Below are positions 25,859 through 34,137 of a DNA stretch of 64,000 nt, one piece after another. Source of the DNA: Candidatus Parcubacteria bacterium (GTDB taxonomy: Bacteria; Patescibacteriota; Saccharimonadia; Saccharimonadales; UBA4665). Positions within the stretch are counted from its first letter, which is position 1, and every line of letters begins with the position of its first letter. The stretch lies in assembly GCA_023434325.1 (NCBI GenBank), contig JAEYSX010000001.1, positions 124,001 to 188,000 of the forward strand, read 5' to 3'. The notes under the pieces are model-generated. The model searched no databases. It saw nothing but the letters and a program-made list of their open reading frames with translations, and had not been told where the DNA came from. Both the position numbers and the translations under genes were made by a program.

Positions 25859-26527
25859 TTACTGGCGTGGCGCCTCTAGTCCAAAGTTAGACTCCACAAA
25901 TTCTTCGACCCTGATTTGCTGGGCGCCGTAAACGCTACCGTCGCTAGCCACATCTCTCCTTTTGCGAAGCCCAAGTTCAAGCTTCATGAATTCGGGGCTG
26001 CGAGTATCACCCTCGTACATCCTAACTTCTAGGCTCGTTGGGGCGACGGTCGGACCAATTTCCGCGCCACGTTCTGCAAAAAGGTGCATAACAAGCGCGC
26101 CAGCAGCCACGGCAACTCTTGGAGGAGCAAGCCCTTCCCTGTTATGTACGAGTCCAAATTCGGTCAGACTAATAAGATCCCTGACACTGTCGGGGCCTTG
26201 GACAGAGAACGACAAGGGGTCCCTTGGGTCGTCCTCACGAAAAGCAATATGTACCTTACCTTCCAAAAGCGCGGAGCTGCGGCGGAAGTTTTCTGCCGAG
26301 CCGTAGACATCAGGCCTCTGTAGATACGGATAAATAGAGTCTGCCCACCTGTCAACAAGTTCTTCGGGTGCATCCGCTGCCGAAACGACACCCACGTAGG
26401 TACCTAGTCGCGTATCCCAGTAACTAGCGGTGTCTCCTGCGTAGGGCGGAACCTCCCGAGGGCTCAAGTCGTCAACAACGTGCGGATAGACTGCGTGTGC
26501 TGGGTCAATAGCTTCATGATTTGCCAT
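25859..26527 (-). CDS. Hypothetical protein (222 aa), leaderless, strong promoter
   Basis: Unrecognised soluble protein. No signal peptide or transmembrane segment. A stretch LAPPRVAVAAGALVMHLFAE (about residues 135-154) is the most hydrophobic part. The N-terminus is rich in Pro/His/Tyr (HVVDDLSPREVPPYAGDTAS). Its promoter is one of the best in the window: TTGAGT (26559-26564), 17 nt, TATAAT (26536-26541), then 8 nt to the ATG, so the mRNA should be leaderless and well expressed. The stop lies just before the rpoBC promoter. Confidence 0.7.
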   Translation of the reverse strand: MANHEAIDPAHAVYPHVVDDLSPREVPPYAGDTASYWDTRLGTYVGVVSAADAPEELVDRWADSIYPYLQRPDVYGSAENFRRSSALLEGKVHIAFREDDPRDPLSFSVQGPDSVRDLISLTEFGLVHNREGLAPPRVAVAAGALVMHLFAERGAEIGPTVAPTSLEVRMYEGDTRSPEFMKLELGLRKRRDVASDGSVYGAQQIRVEEFVESNFGLEAPRQ

Positions 26528-26617
26528 AGCAGGCTATTATATGCCCTTATTGGCAATAACTCAATTGGGTTCGATACTATCTTCGGAACATACTGCTTAT
26601 GACGTATAAAGGTATGT

Positions 26618-27235
26618 CTACTTGGACTGGGCTTTGGGCGGTGTCGTGATGATCTTATCGACCACACCGTACTTGAGGGCCTCTTCGGCCGGCATCCAGT
26701 AGTCGCGCTCCATGTCGTCTTTGATCTTTTCGATCTTTTGACCAGTGTTTGCAGCCATGATTTCGTTAAGGCGGTGCTTAAGCCGCAATGTCTCCTTAAG
26801 GTCGATCTCCATATCGGTTACCTTGCCGCGGGTTCCGCTGGATGGCTGGTGGATCATTACAGTTGATTCCGGCAAGAGGAAGCGCTTGCCCTTGGTGCCG
26901 CTGCTGAGCAAAAATGCCGCTGCGGACGCCTGCATACCGATACCGACTGTCTGAATGTCGTTGGTCACGTACTGCATGGTGTCGTAAATTGCCATCGCGT
27001 CGTATACGCTGCCGCCGGGGCTGTTGATATAAAGAAAAATATCCTTTTTAGGGTCCTCTGCCTGCAGGAACAACAGCTGCGCCACGATCAGGTTAGCGGT
27101 GTGCGGATTAACATCCGCTCCCAAAAAGATAATACGGTCTTTTAGAAGGCGGCTATAGATATCATAGGCACGCTCGACGCGGCCGTCACTCTCGATTACG
27201 GTTGGTACAAGTATGCTAGTTTGTGGAGTTATCAT
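26618..27235 (-). CDS. clpP: ATP-dependent Clp protease proteolytic subunit
   Basis: ClpP forms the tetradecameric serine protease used by ClpC or ClpX. The triad S104 (GMQASAAAF), H129 (MIHQPSSG) and D178 (MERDYWM) is intact; 205 residues is normal. Transcription is from TTGACG-N17-TATACT with the -35 inside a CIRCE operator, and the ATG is 7 nt after the -10, so the mRNA is probably leaderless. The partner ClpC (45701-48193) carries the same operator. Confidence 0.98.
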   Translation of the reverse strand: MITPQTSILVPTVIESDGRVERAYDIYSRLLKDRIIFLGADVNPHTANLIVAQLLFLQAEDPKKDIFLYINSPGGSVYDAMAIYDTMQYVTNDIQTVGIGMQASAAAFLLSSGTKGKRFLLPESTVMIHQPSSGTRGKVTDMEIDLKETLRLKHRLNEIMAANTGQKIEKIKDDMERDYWMPAEEALKYGVVDKIITTPPKAQSK

Positions 27236-27242
27236 ACTACCG

Positions 27243-27280
27243 AGTATAGATAATTAGCACTCAGTCGTCAAGAGTGCTAA
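27243..27280 (-). promoter_or_regulatory. CIRCE operator and promoter of clpP
   Basis: TTAGCACTC-N9-GAGTGCTAA at 27254-27280 is a perfect CIRCE element, the HrcA binding site. The -35 TTGACG is in its spacer (27266-27271) and the -10 TATACT is at 27243-27248. It overlaps the stop codon of the upstream 112-aa gene. HrcA itself is not in this window. Confidence 0.93.
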
Positions 27281-27615
27281 TTTAGCGTTGGTATGTATTC
27301 GTTCGGAGCGGCGTGAACGGGAGCCTCTGCGCAATGAACGGCCACAGTATCTAGTAATTGCTGTGCGTACTCCAAATCCGGCGGCTCCATACGCACTGAT
27401 CGCACCGCCTGATGTAATGCATTCACAGCTAGCGTCGCGTCCGACTTAGTAAGCTGTCCCATGACAAACCATTCGTGAGCGTCTCGGGTGGCCAGACCGG
27501 CCGCCTTTAGTTCGTCGAATAATTGGCGCTCTTCGTCTTGCATCGTGCGCATAAGAGGACCTTGCGCCGCGTCATAGACCGCGACGCCCTCTACGCCATT
27601 AAAACGAGATTTCAT
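27277..27615 (-). CDS. Hypothetical protein between tig and clpP (112 aa)
   Basis: Unrecognised, predicted all-helical and soluble (MRTMQDEERQLFDELKAAGL, DATLAVNALHQAVRSV). GGGAG lies about 10 nt before the ATG. It is about 50 nt downstream of trigger factor and probably in its transcript. Its position between tig and clpP, where clpX or a protease adaptor is common in other bacteria, suggests a proteostasis link, but nothing in the sequence proves it. Confidence 0.65.
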   Translation of the reverse strand: MKSRFNGVEGVAVYDAAQGPLMRTMQDEERQLFDELKAAGLATRDAHEWFVMGQLTKSDATLAVNALHQAVRSVRMEPPDLEYAQQLLDTVAVHCAEAPVHAAPNEYIPTLN

Positions 27616-27666
27616 TACCGTACAACTCCCATAAAACCCACCTCCGTTCGGGAATAGTTACTGCAG

Positions 27667-28953
27667 TTACTTGGCTAACGCGTACTCTTTGAGCTTGGCG
27701 ACTGTTTTATCAGTCAGGATACGGCTGGCGATCGAACGACGACCTTCTGGCTTAGCAAGCTCTGCTTGCATCTGCTGGTCTGGGTAGCGTGACTTGAGGA
27801 TCTGAATTTGCACCTCTAGCTCCTCCGGGGTAACTTCCAAGTTCTCTTTTTCTGAGATTTCGCTCAGAACGAGTCCGGCCTTAACGCGCAAGGTTGCCAT
27901 TGGCAGATTGTTCTCGCGGAACTTCTCTTCGGTCAAACCTTCGCCCTCGAGCCATTCCTGCCAAGTCTGGCCGCGGTACATCAGGTTCTGGCGCTGTTCT
28001 TGCTCTAAGCGGTCAAGCTGCTCGTCAATCAATACCTGAGGAATGGCGACTGTAGACTTTTCGGCAATCTTGGTAATGAGGTCGTCGGCAAACTTTTGCT
28101 CGGCGTCAGCCTCTTTGCGGGCAGTCAGCTCTTTCTTGATGTCGGCCTTGAGGTCGGCAACGGTCTTAAATGGACCAACCTTGGCTGCAAACGCGTCGTC
28201 CAGCTTGGGCTCGACTACTTCTTGCACCTTTTTGACGGTAACGGTAAATTCAACCTTGCGGTTTTGCAAAGCCTTTACACCGTAATCCTTAGGGAAGGTC
28301 AGCTCAAAGGTTTTTTCCTCGCCAGCTTTTAGACCGATTAGATTAGGCTCAAAGCCCGGGATAAACGTGTTGCTGCCCAGTGCCAACGGGTAGTCTTTGC
28401 CGTCAGCGCCCTGGATAGGCTCTTTGGTCTTGGCGTCTACACCGACAAAGTCGATCCACACCTGGTCTTTGTCCTTAGAAGCGCGGTCAACGTCCTTTTT
28501 CTCGGCTTCGCGGGTCTTGAGGTTGTCGATGACTTCCTCAACCTCTTTGGCGTCAACACTTACCTTCTCTGGAGCCATCTTGATCTTCTTGTAGTCGGCC
28601 AGTTTAACCTCGCCCACTACCTCGACCTCGGCCTCGATTTCGAGAGTCTCAAACGGAACAAACTTTGTGATCTTAACATCTGGCTGAGTAACCGGGCGGA
28701 GCTTTTCGTGGTCAAGTGCGGCCAGGTACAAACGGTTAATGGCATGGTCCAAGAACGTAGACTGCAAACGCGCAGGCTCTACTGATTTTTCGACCATTGT
28801 AAGCGGGGCTTTGCCCTCGCGGAAACCGGCAATCTTAACGCTGCCGGCAAACTCTTGCAGGGTCTTTTGCTTTTCGGCATCAAGCAGCGCCTGGTCGGCG
28901 ATCAGGGTCAAAGTAACTTTAGTATCGGATGAATATTTTTTAGTAACTTGCAT
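27667..28953 (-). CDS. tig: Trigger factor, ribosome-associated chaperone
   Basis: Trigger factor binds L23/L29 at the tunnel exit and shields nascent chains. The signature GFREGKAPLTMVEK (about residues 39-52 of the frame chosen) marks the ribosome-binding domain, followed by a PPIase-like domain (GVDAKTKEPIQGADGKDYPL region) and a helical C-terminal domain. Start MQVTKKYSSDTKVT is chosen; an in-frame start 40 codons upstream would add Cys/Arg-rich residues unlike the family. TAAAGT lies 8 nt before this ATG, so a leaderless mRNA is possible. Confidence 0.96.
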   Translation of the reverse strand: MQVTKKYSSDTKVTLTLIADQALLDAEKQKTLQEFAGSVKIAGFREGKAPLTMVEKSVEPARLQSTFLDHAINRLYLAALDHEKLRPVTQPDVKITKFVPFETLEIEAEVEVVGEVKLADYKKIKMAPEKVSVDAKEVEEVIDNLKTREAEKKDVDRASKDKDQVWIDFVGVDAKTKEPIQGADGKDYPLALGSNTFIPGFEPNLIGLKAGEEKTFELTFPKDYGVKALQNRKVEFTVTVKKVQEVVEPKLDDAFAAKVGPFKTVADLKADIKKELTARKEADAEQKFADDLITKIAEKSTVAIPQVLIDEQLDRLEQEQRQNLMYRGQTWQEWLEGEGLTEEKFRENNLPMATLRVKAGLVLSEISEKENLEVTPEELEVQIQILKSRYPDQQMQAELAKPEGRRSIASRILTDKTVAKLKEYALAK

Positions 28954-29121
28954 AAGTACATACTTTAACAGATATCCACAGGTAATTCTAGAGTAACGAC
29001 ACTTTACGGAGCGCCGCGACGAGCCAAAGCCACGGCTTGTGCTATAATCGCACCCGATTGTCGACAGCTCCAATAATTAAGTAGTGACATTTCACAAGAG
29101 AGCACGTCACACAAATTACAT

Positions 29122-29703
29122 ATGAGCACAGCCGAATTCAGCAACCAAGATATCTACAGGGCAAGAGACGCCCAAGACGCCCACAATCGCACAATACTCG
29201 GTGCGGGATTGCGCTGGGCATTCGACCGCACGCCCGACGAGATGAAAGAATTCTTGAGCGCAAGGCGAACCTCACCCGAGAACCCTCCTCGATTCCCGTC
29301 TGCCGCATGGCACGCAGAGAATCTCGACCTTCTTACTGAGCAAGTAGGAGATTTCGACCAGCTCATTACCGATCTCACAACCTTTATCGACCGTCCAATC
29401 ACCCGTCGCAACCCCCGTGCCGACGAAAGTCCAGAGGAGCTGCGCATACGCGAAGCAGACCTCCGCCCATATACACAGCTACACAATTCGGTCGCCAGGT
29501 ACACCGAAGCACTCTCTGAACACGGCCCAACCTCCCACGCCGTCGCCCTGGCCGCGCGCGCAACAGCACGAATCGTGCACCCTCATGCATGGCGCGAGGC
29601 GGGGTACCCCATACCAGAAAGCCAGCAACCACTCGACACCCGTCCAGTCAGTCGATATCTTGGGGCACTCATACTCGCTCACCCACTACGCGCAGAAAAC
29701 TGA
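29122..29703 (+). CDS. Hypothetical protein (193 aa)
   Basis: Unrecognised soluble, mainly helical protein, rich in Arg, Ala and acidic residues (RARDAQDAHNRTILGAGL, SVARYTEALSEHGPTSHAVA). No signal peptide. An extended -10 TGC-TATAAT lies at 29040-29048, about 67 nt upstream, divergent from the trigger factor promoter. No convincing Shine-Dalgarno site is visible. It ends convergent with hisS, 20 nt away. Confidence 0.65.
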   Translation: MSTAEFSNQDIYRARDAQDAHNRTILGAGLRWAFDRTPDEMKEFLSARRTSPENPPRFPSAAWHAENLDLLTEQVGDFDQLITDLTTFIDRPITRRNPRADESPEELRIREADLRPYTQLHNSVARYTEALSEHGPTSHAVALAARATARIVHPHAWREAGYPIPESQQPLDTRPVSRYLGALILAHPLRAEN

Positions 29704-29723
29704 TGCACGCAGATGTATCCGAG

Positions 29724-30992
29724 TTACGCGCGGCGGTAGTCTTTGATCAGCGAAACAATGCGCGCAAGACTGTGACGCTCGCTGGTGCCGGTAACCAGAT
29801 CCTTTAGCTCAAACTGCTCCTCGGCCAGCTCGCGCTCACCAACAACAAGCGCATAAGTTATGCCCTTTTGCTGAGCCGCCTTGATCTGCTGGTCTGCGCT
29901 GCGCCCGCTCAGATCAACCGCCACGTTAATATCAATGTCGCGCATTTCGCGAAGAACACGACTCGCGCGCTCGGCCACATCGCCGTTTAGCACCACATAA
30001 ACATCTGTCTCTGGACGGAAGGCTGGTAACAACTCGTAGCTCTCTAGAAACCTCACTAGCGCGCTGTCGTCCATAGCCATTCCGACCGCCGGCAATGCAT
30101 CGACCCCAAATGATGCCACCAAGCCGTCATATCGACCACCGCCGATAATCGACGTCTGACTACGTGAATGAGTATCGACGATATCGAACACAACGCCGGT
30201 GTAGTAGTCAAAGCCCCGCACAAGCGTCGGATCAAACACAACATTAGTCAGCCCCTCATCCTGTAAAGCGGTTATAAGTGCGGTCAACTCAAGCAAACTC
30301 GGCAGCTGACGCAGTTCGATAGGCAACGTGTCGATAGATCGACTCCCCAAAAATGCGTACAGTTTACTAATCGCACCCGTCTGGCGCTGCGTTGGCGTAA
30401 GGATATCGTCTACCTGCTGTGCAAACTCTCTGGGATCGGTAACATGTATCTGGTTAATCAAGCGGGTGACAGCCTGCGCTTGCGCCCCGCCCAAGCCTAT
30501 GTACGTTGCCAGCACATCGTGTACCAATCGGCGACTGCTGATTTTTATGACATAGGTACTGCGCGCTGCGCCGTACGTCTGCATGACAAAATCGGCTAGA
30601 CGGATTACCTCTTGATCACCGCCGACAGAAGCAACGCCAAAAAGATCAGCGTTAGGCTGATAGAACTCTTTGCCTCGCCAGCACCGTGGGATGGCGTAGG
30701 CGCGCACCGGGTACGCTAGCTCGTTGCGCTTTGCAGCGACGAGCCGACTAATCGTCGGCGTCCAATCACTGCGGAGCGCAACATTCCGGCCAGCATTATC
30801 GGCAAATGCAATAGCTTCTGCACTACCCTGGGGGACCTGCAATTCGGCTGACTCAAGCGCGGATGCATCGTACTCCTCGTATCCGAACCGCTCGCACGCC
30901 TCGCGCCATACCGCACACATGTACTTGTGCAAGCGTACGCGATTAGGGTAATAATCCTGGGTGCCTTCGTATGGTTGAATGGATAATGTCAT
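29724..30992 (-). CDS. hisS: Histidyl-tRNA synthetase, divergent motif 2
   Basis: Charges tRNA-His. RGFDYYTGVVFDIV and GGGRYDGL are the conserved HisRS blocks, and a C-terminal anticodon-binding domain (DVYVVLNGDVAERASRVLRE and onward) is present; 422 residues. The usual LRPEGT and FRHERPQxGRYREFHQ segments read LRSDWTP and IPRCWRGKEFYQ, shorter by a few residues. The first of these recalls the HisZ paralogue. Presence of the anticodon domain and the need for one HisRS favour synthetase. Upstream ATG lacks a clear ribosome site. Confidence 0.88.
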   Translation of the reverse strand: MTLSIQPYEGTQDYYPNRVRLHKYMCAVWREACERFGYEEYDASALESAELQVPQGSAEAIAFADNAGRNVALRSDWTPTISRLVAAKRNELAYPVRAYAIPRCWRGKEFYQPNADLFGVASVGGDQEVIRLADFVMQTYGAARSTYVIKISSRRLVHDVLATYIGLGGAQAQAVTRLINQIHVTDPREFAQQVDDILTPTQRQTGAISKLYAFLGSRSIDTLPIELRQLPSLLELTALITALQDEGLTNVVFDPTLVRGFDYYTGVVFDIVDTHSRSQTSIIGGGRYDGLVASFGVDALPAVGMAMDDSALVRFLESYELLPAFRPETDVYVVLNGDVAERASRVLREMRDIDINVAVDLSGRSADQQIKAAQQKGITYALVVGERELAEEQFELKDLVTGTSERHSLARIVSLIKDYRRA

Positions 30993-31079
30993 AGTGCCGT
31001 TCCCGCTGCATATTTTGTACTGGGTGCACGCGGTCGTAATACGGATCCGTGCGCAGCAGTATTTAGGATTAGTATTATA

Positions 31080-32444
31080 CTACTTTTTTGACGTGTTTGC
31101 CAAATCCTCTAGAAAACTATCCGCCCACCAATAAATATCTTGGTCGCGGACAGCCTTACGTAGCCCCTCCCAGCGCCGGGGACGATCAGCAGCAGGCATC
31201 CGAAACGCCCACCGCAAAGCCTTGGCGCCCGCCGACACGTTGCCGGCCGGAACAAATACCGCATCCTTAAGCTGTCCGGCCGAGCCGATAGCCTGACTCA
31301 GCACCGGCATACCCGAGTCGCCGGGGTGCGCAGCCACGTACTCTTTGGCGATCAGATTCATGCCATCGGCGTCGGGCAGTAGCAATAAAAAGTCCGCGTT
31401 AATATACCACGCTGTGACCTCGTCAAATCCCATAGTCCGATACTCGTAGTCAATCGGCTGCCATTCGTCGGTGCCAAGCGACGCGTTTATATCGTCGACT
31501 AGCTTTCTGATCTGGTGTTTTAACTTGGTATACTCGGGCAAATGCTCGCGCGACGGCGCGACCACCAACTTATACAAAACCTTCTCGCGGTGCTTGTACG
31601 AGCGCAAAAAACGGCGGACTGCACGCAACTGCGTAAGTATACCCTTTGTCAGATCCATCCTAGATAACGAAAAGATAACGGTCTTGCCCTTGGTATGCTC
31701 CTGGATTTGTTTGCCGATCTTTTGAACATGACGGCGCCCAATTGCCGAATGGTACGCGTCGTAATCGACGCCGATCGGATACGCCCTGATCGGCGTGCGA
31801 ACACGCCGCACACCCGCCTCGCGTAGATACTCGCGGAATCGCCGAGCGTCTCGATCGGTTTGGAGCCCGATCAGATCGGCCTGGGCTATACTCTGCGCCA
31901 ACTCCTGCGCATGCGGCCGTGTCGCCCAATACTGAGCAAGCGGAAACGGTACATGCAAAAAATATCCGATCCGATTAGTGATCCCCATGCCCCGCAAGTA
32001 TGCCGGCAGTAACATCAGGTGATAATCCTGCACCCATATCAGATCATTCGGTCCTACCACCTGCGCCACCGCACCCGCAAACCGGCGGTTCATCGTTTGG
32101 TACGCAGCCCAATCTTTGTCTGTCGGTTTAAACGAAAATCGCTTGCCGTGCATGACCGGCCACAAAAACCGATTAGAGAATCGATCGTAAAAACGGCGCA
32201 GCATCCCCTCGGATGCCTGAATCGGCACGTACCTGCGCGCCAGACCTGTTCCGTCCAGCGCCTCCTCGGGCAGCACACCTGTAAACCCCGTCCACCCCAC
32301 CCAGCGGGCTTGCAGTCGTTTAGCTACAGAGTCCAGCGCGGTCGCTACGCCGCCAATAGAGCGCTCCCATGCTAAGCCCTCGTCCCGCTCGACAAGATTA
32401 ACCGGCAGACGGTTCGAGACAATCAATACCTTGGGCTTACCCAT
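31080..32444 (-). CDS. otsA: Trehalose-6-phosphate synthase (GT20)
   Basis: Transfers glucose from a nucleotide sugar to glucose-6-phosphate. SNRLPVNL, GGVATALDSV, WVQDYHLMLLP, GYFLHVPFP and YPIGVDYDAY are family landmarks; 454 residues is normal. No otsB phosphatase lies next to it. TATGCT (32451-32456), as part of an extended -10, is 6 nt before the ATG, so the mRNA should be leaderless. A 13-bp palindrome TAGTATTATACTA (31070-31082) overlaps the stop codon. Confidence 0.95.
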   Translation of the reverse strand: MGKPKVLIVSNRLPVNLVERDEGLAWERSIGGVATALDSVAKRLQARWVGWTGFTGVLPEEALDGTGLARRYVPIQASEGMLRRFYDRFSNRFLWPVMHGKRFSFKPTDKDWAAYQTMNRRFAGAVAQVVGPNDLIWVQDYHLMLLPAYLRGMGITNRIGYFLHVPFPLAQYWATRPHAQELAQSIAQADLIGLQTDRDARRFREYLREAGVRRVRTPIRAYPIGVDYDAYHSAIGRRHVQKIGKQIQEHTKGKTVIFSLSRMDLTKGILTQLRAVRRFLRSYKHREKVLYKLVVAPSREHLPEYTKLKHQIRKLVDDINASLGTDEWQPIDYEYRTMGFDEVTAWYINADFLLLLPDADGMNLIAKEYVAAHPGDSGMPVLSQAIGSAGQLKDAVFVPAGNVSAGAKALRWAFRMPAADRPRRWEGLRKAVRDQDIYWWADSFLEDLANTSKK

Positions 32445-32525
32445 ATCGCGAGCATAACAGGAGGCAATAGCGGCAAGCTGTATGTTTATTCACTTCTTAC
32501 GCTTATGCGGGATGTATAACTTTGC

Positions 32526-32560
32526 CAAACAAAAAGACTGACACGTTAGTCAGTCATCTT
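32526..32560 (-). terminator. Terminator after tRNA-Leu
   Basis: On the minus strand GACTGAC (32549-32555 complement), loop, and GTCAGTC (32536-32542 complement) are followed by TTTTTG. It directly follows the tRNA gene. Confidence 0.85.
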
Positions 32561-32564
32561 TGTT

Positions 32565-32648
32565 TGGTGGGCGAGAGAGGACTTGAACCTCCACGCCTTG
32601 CGGCACATGCTCCTAAGGCATGCGTGTCTACCATTCCACCACTCGCCC
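32565..32648 (-). tRNA. tRNA-Leu (anticodon UAG)
   Basis: The minus strand folds as a class II tRNA: acceptor GGGCGAG/CTCGCCC, anticodon stem CATGC/GCATG with loop CTTAGGA (anticodon TAG, reads CUN), long variable arm TGCC-GCAA-GGCGT and T-arm GGAGG-TTCAAGT-CCTCT. The 3' CCA is encoded (32565-32567). Confidence 0.97.
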
Positions 32649-32663
32649 GTTAACAGTGCTATT

Positions 32664-33197
32664 CTAGCTCATTTTTCGATAAAATACCAGCTTCATATCG
32701 CCATATTCTCGCTCTTCTGCCAGTGAGTAGCCGTGAAATGATAGTACTGGATGGCTACTTGGCAGCGATAACACTAGTAGCCCATCGGGCACAACCCGCT
32801 GAGCCAAGCGTGTAAGTAGGTTCGGCTGCAGGTCCTCATACGGTGGGTCGCACAATATAAGGTCGAACGTTTCGTCGTAGTTGGTCGTAAGCCAGGCGTT
32901 GGCGGATGCCTTGACTAGCCTGACTTGCTCGCCCACGCCAAGCGTGCGAATATTTTGCTCGATGGTCTTTTGCGCCGAACGATCGCTGTCGATGGCGAGC
33001 GCACTCGCTGCGCCTCGACTTACCGCCTCAAAACTAAGCGCTCCCGTGCCGGCAAAAGGATCGAGCACCGTCATCCCCTCGATATCGCCCAGAATGTTAA
33101 ACAATGCGCCGCGCGCCTTGTCGCTCATCGGATGTGTGCGGTGTGTATGCGGCGAATCAAACAGCCTGCCACCCAAACGACCCGCTATCACTCTCAT
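32664..33197 (-). CDS. rsmD: 16S rRNA (guanine-966-N2)-methyltransferase
   Basis: RsmD methylates G966 of 16S rRNA. The start MRVIAGRLGGRLFDSP is typical, with SAM-binding VLDPFAGTGALSFEAVSRG and catalytic DPPYE (LILCDPPYED). It gives 177 residues. The ATG overlaps the stop of the upstream gene as ATGA; a longer upstream frame is not needed. It is the last gene before tRNA-Leu. Confidence 0.94.
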   Translation of the reverse strand: MRVIAGRLGGRLFDSPHTHRTHPMSDKARGALFNILGDIEGMTVLDPFAGTGALSFEAVSRGAASALAIDSDRSAQKTIEQNIRTLGVGEQVRLVKASANAWLTTNYDETFDLILCDPPYEDLQPNLLTRLAQRVVPDGLLVLSLPSSHPVLSFHGYSLAEEREYGDMKLVFYRKMS

Positions 33198-34045
33198 CGC
33201 ATGTGCCCCTGACCAAGCTTTACCCCGGTTTTTGCAGCGGCAATACCCGCGTCCTTCGCGGCAGCGTACCATACTAAGGTAACCGTCTGGACGATAATCG
33301 GGACAACCCGCTTGCGCACCGTCCGTGCCAGCGCGGGCGTCCACCCGTACTTGGCGTACTGTTCGTAGACGTCATAGGCGTGAATCTCTTTTGCTTTGCG
33401 GCGGAACAGCTCGATAGGACCGTGTTGCTCTAGCTCCAGCAGTTCGGCCTCGCCCACGGCTACGCCGCGGCTTCCCAGCGGCAACATCATAACCGTCACA
33501 CCCCACTCGAACGTGCCGTGCATATTAAGCAGACCCTTTGGCCCCCACATCTTCCAGTTGTTGTGCAGCTGCTCACGGCGAGTTTTGCCGGGCATGATAA
33601 TCTTATCTTTAATTGTGGTGCGTGTCTCGTTGCCTTCGCCGCGGATTTCGGCCAACTTGGCCTCGTATGGATAATGGTGCGCCGGAGTCAGTCCGTCGAC
33701 AATGGCATGAGCCAACCAGGCAGCCTCAAAAGCAGCCCGCACCTCATCCTGGTTTTTGAGCGCCGCCACAAGCTCTTGATAATGTTCGTCGATGATATCA
33801 AGCAGCTGCGTATCTGTCTCGTCAAACGGTGAGTAATAATGCCACGGCTCGTCCTTGGCCGGACTTTTGCGCTTTATAGCGTCCGGGCCGTTGACGCCCT
33901 CAAAGTGCAATATGCGTTTACTAGACGGAAACGCCGTGTCTTTGGCCAGCAAAGGCCGCAAGTTTAGCCTGGCTAGGCGGTCGATTTTTTGGTGCGCGCC
34001 GATCATTTTGCCGGTGAGTGGCCGAAGTGTGGTTCCGGAATACAT
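33194..34045 (-). CDS. Possible zinc-dependent phospholipase C / S1-P1-like protein (283 aa)
   Basis: No firm match. A histidine/aspartate-rich core, DEPWHYYSPFDETDTQLLDI and AWLAHAIVDGLTPAHHYPYE (about residues 64-120), resembles the metal-ligand pattern (HxxxD, HxxxDxxTPxHH) of the zinc phospholipase C / P1 nuclease fold. The C-terminal region is helical with a hydrophobic segment (VVPIIVQTVTLVWYAAA). GGAG lies about 14 nt before the ATG; MIGAHQKIDR 13 codons later is an alternative start. It is coupled to rsmD. Confidence 0.6.
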   Translation of the reverse strand: MYSGTTLRPLTGKMIGAHQKIDRLARLNLRPLLAKDTAFPSSKRILHFEGVNGPDAIKRKSPAKDEPWHYYSPFDETDTQLLDIIDEHYQELVAALKNQDEVRAAFEAAWLAHAIVDGLTPAHHYPYEAKLAEIRGEGNETRTTIKDKIIMPGKTRREQLHNNWKMWGPKGLLNMHGTFEWGVTVMMLPLGSRGVAVGEAELLELEQHGPIELFRRKAKEIHAYDVYEQYAKYGWTPALARTVRKRVVPIIVQTVTLVWYAAAKDAGIAAAKTGVKLGQGHMR

Positions 34046-34137
34046 TACGGGTCGTTACTCCAAGGTTAAGGATTCGTATGCAAAACGAGGATAGCTGTTG
34101 CTATTTTATCTCGGTTTTGGCTCACTCCTCATAGTTT

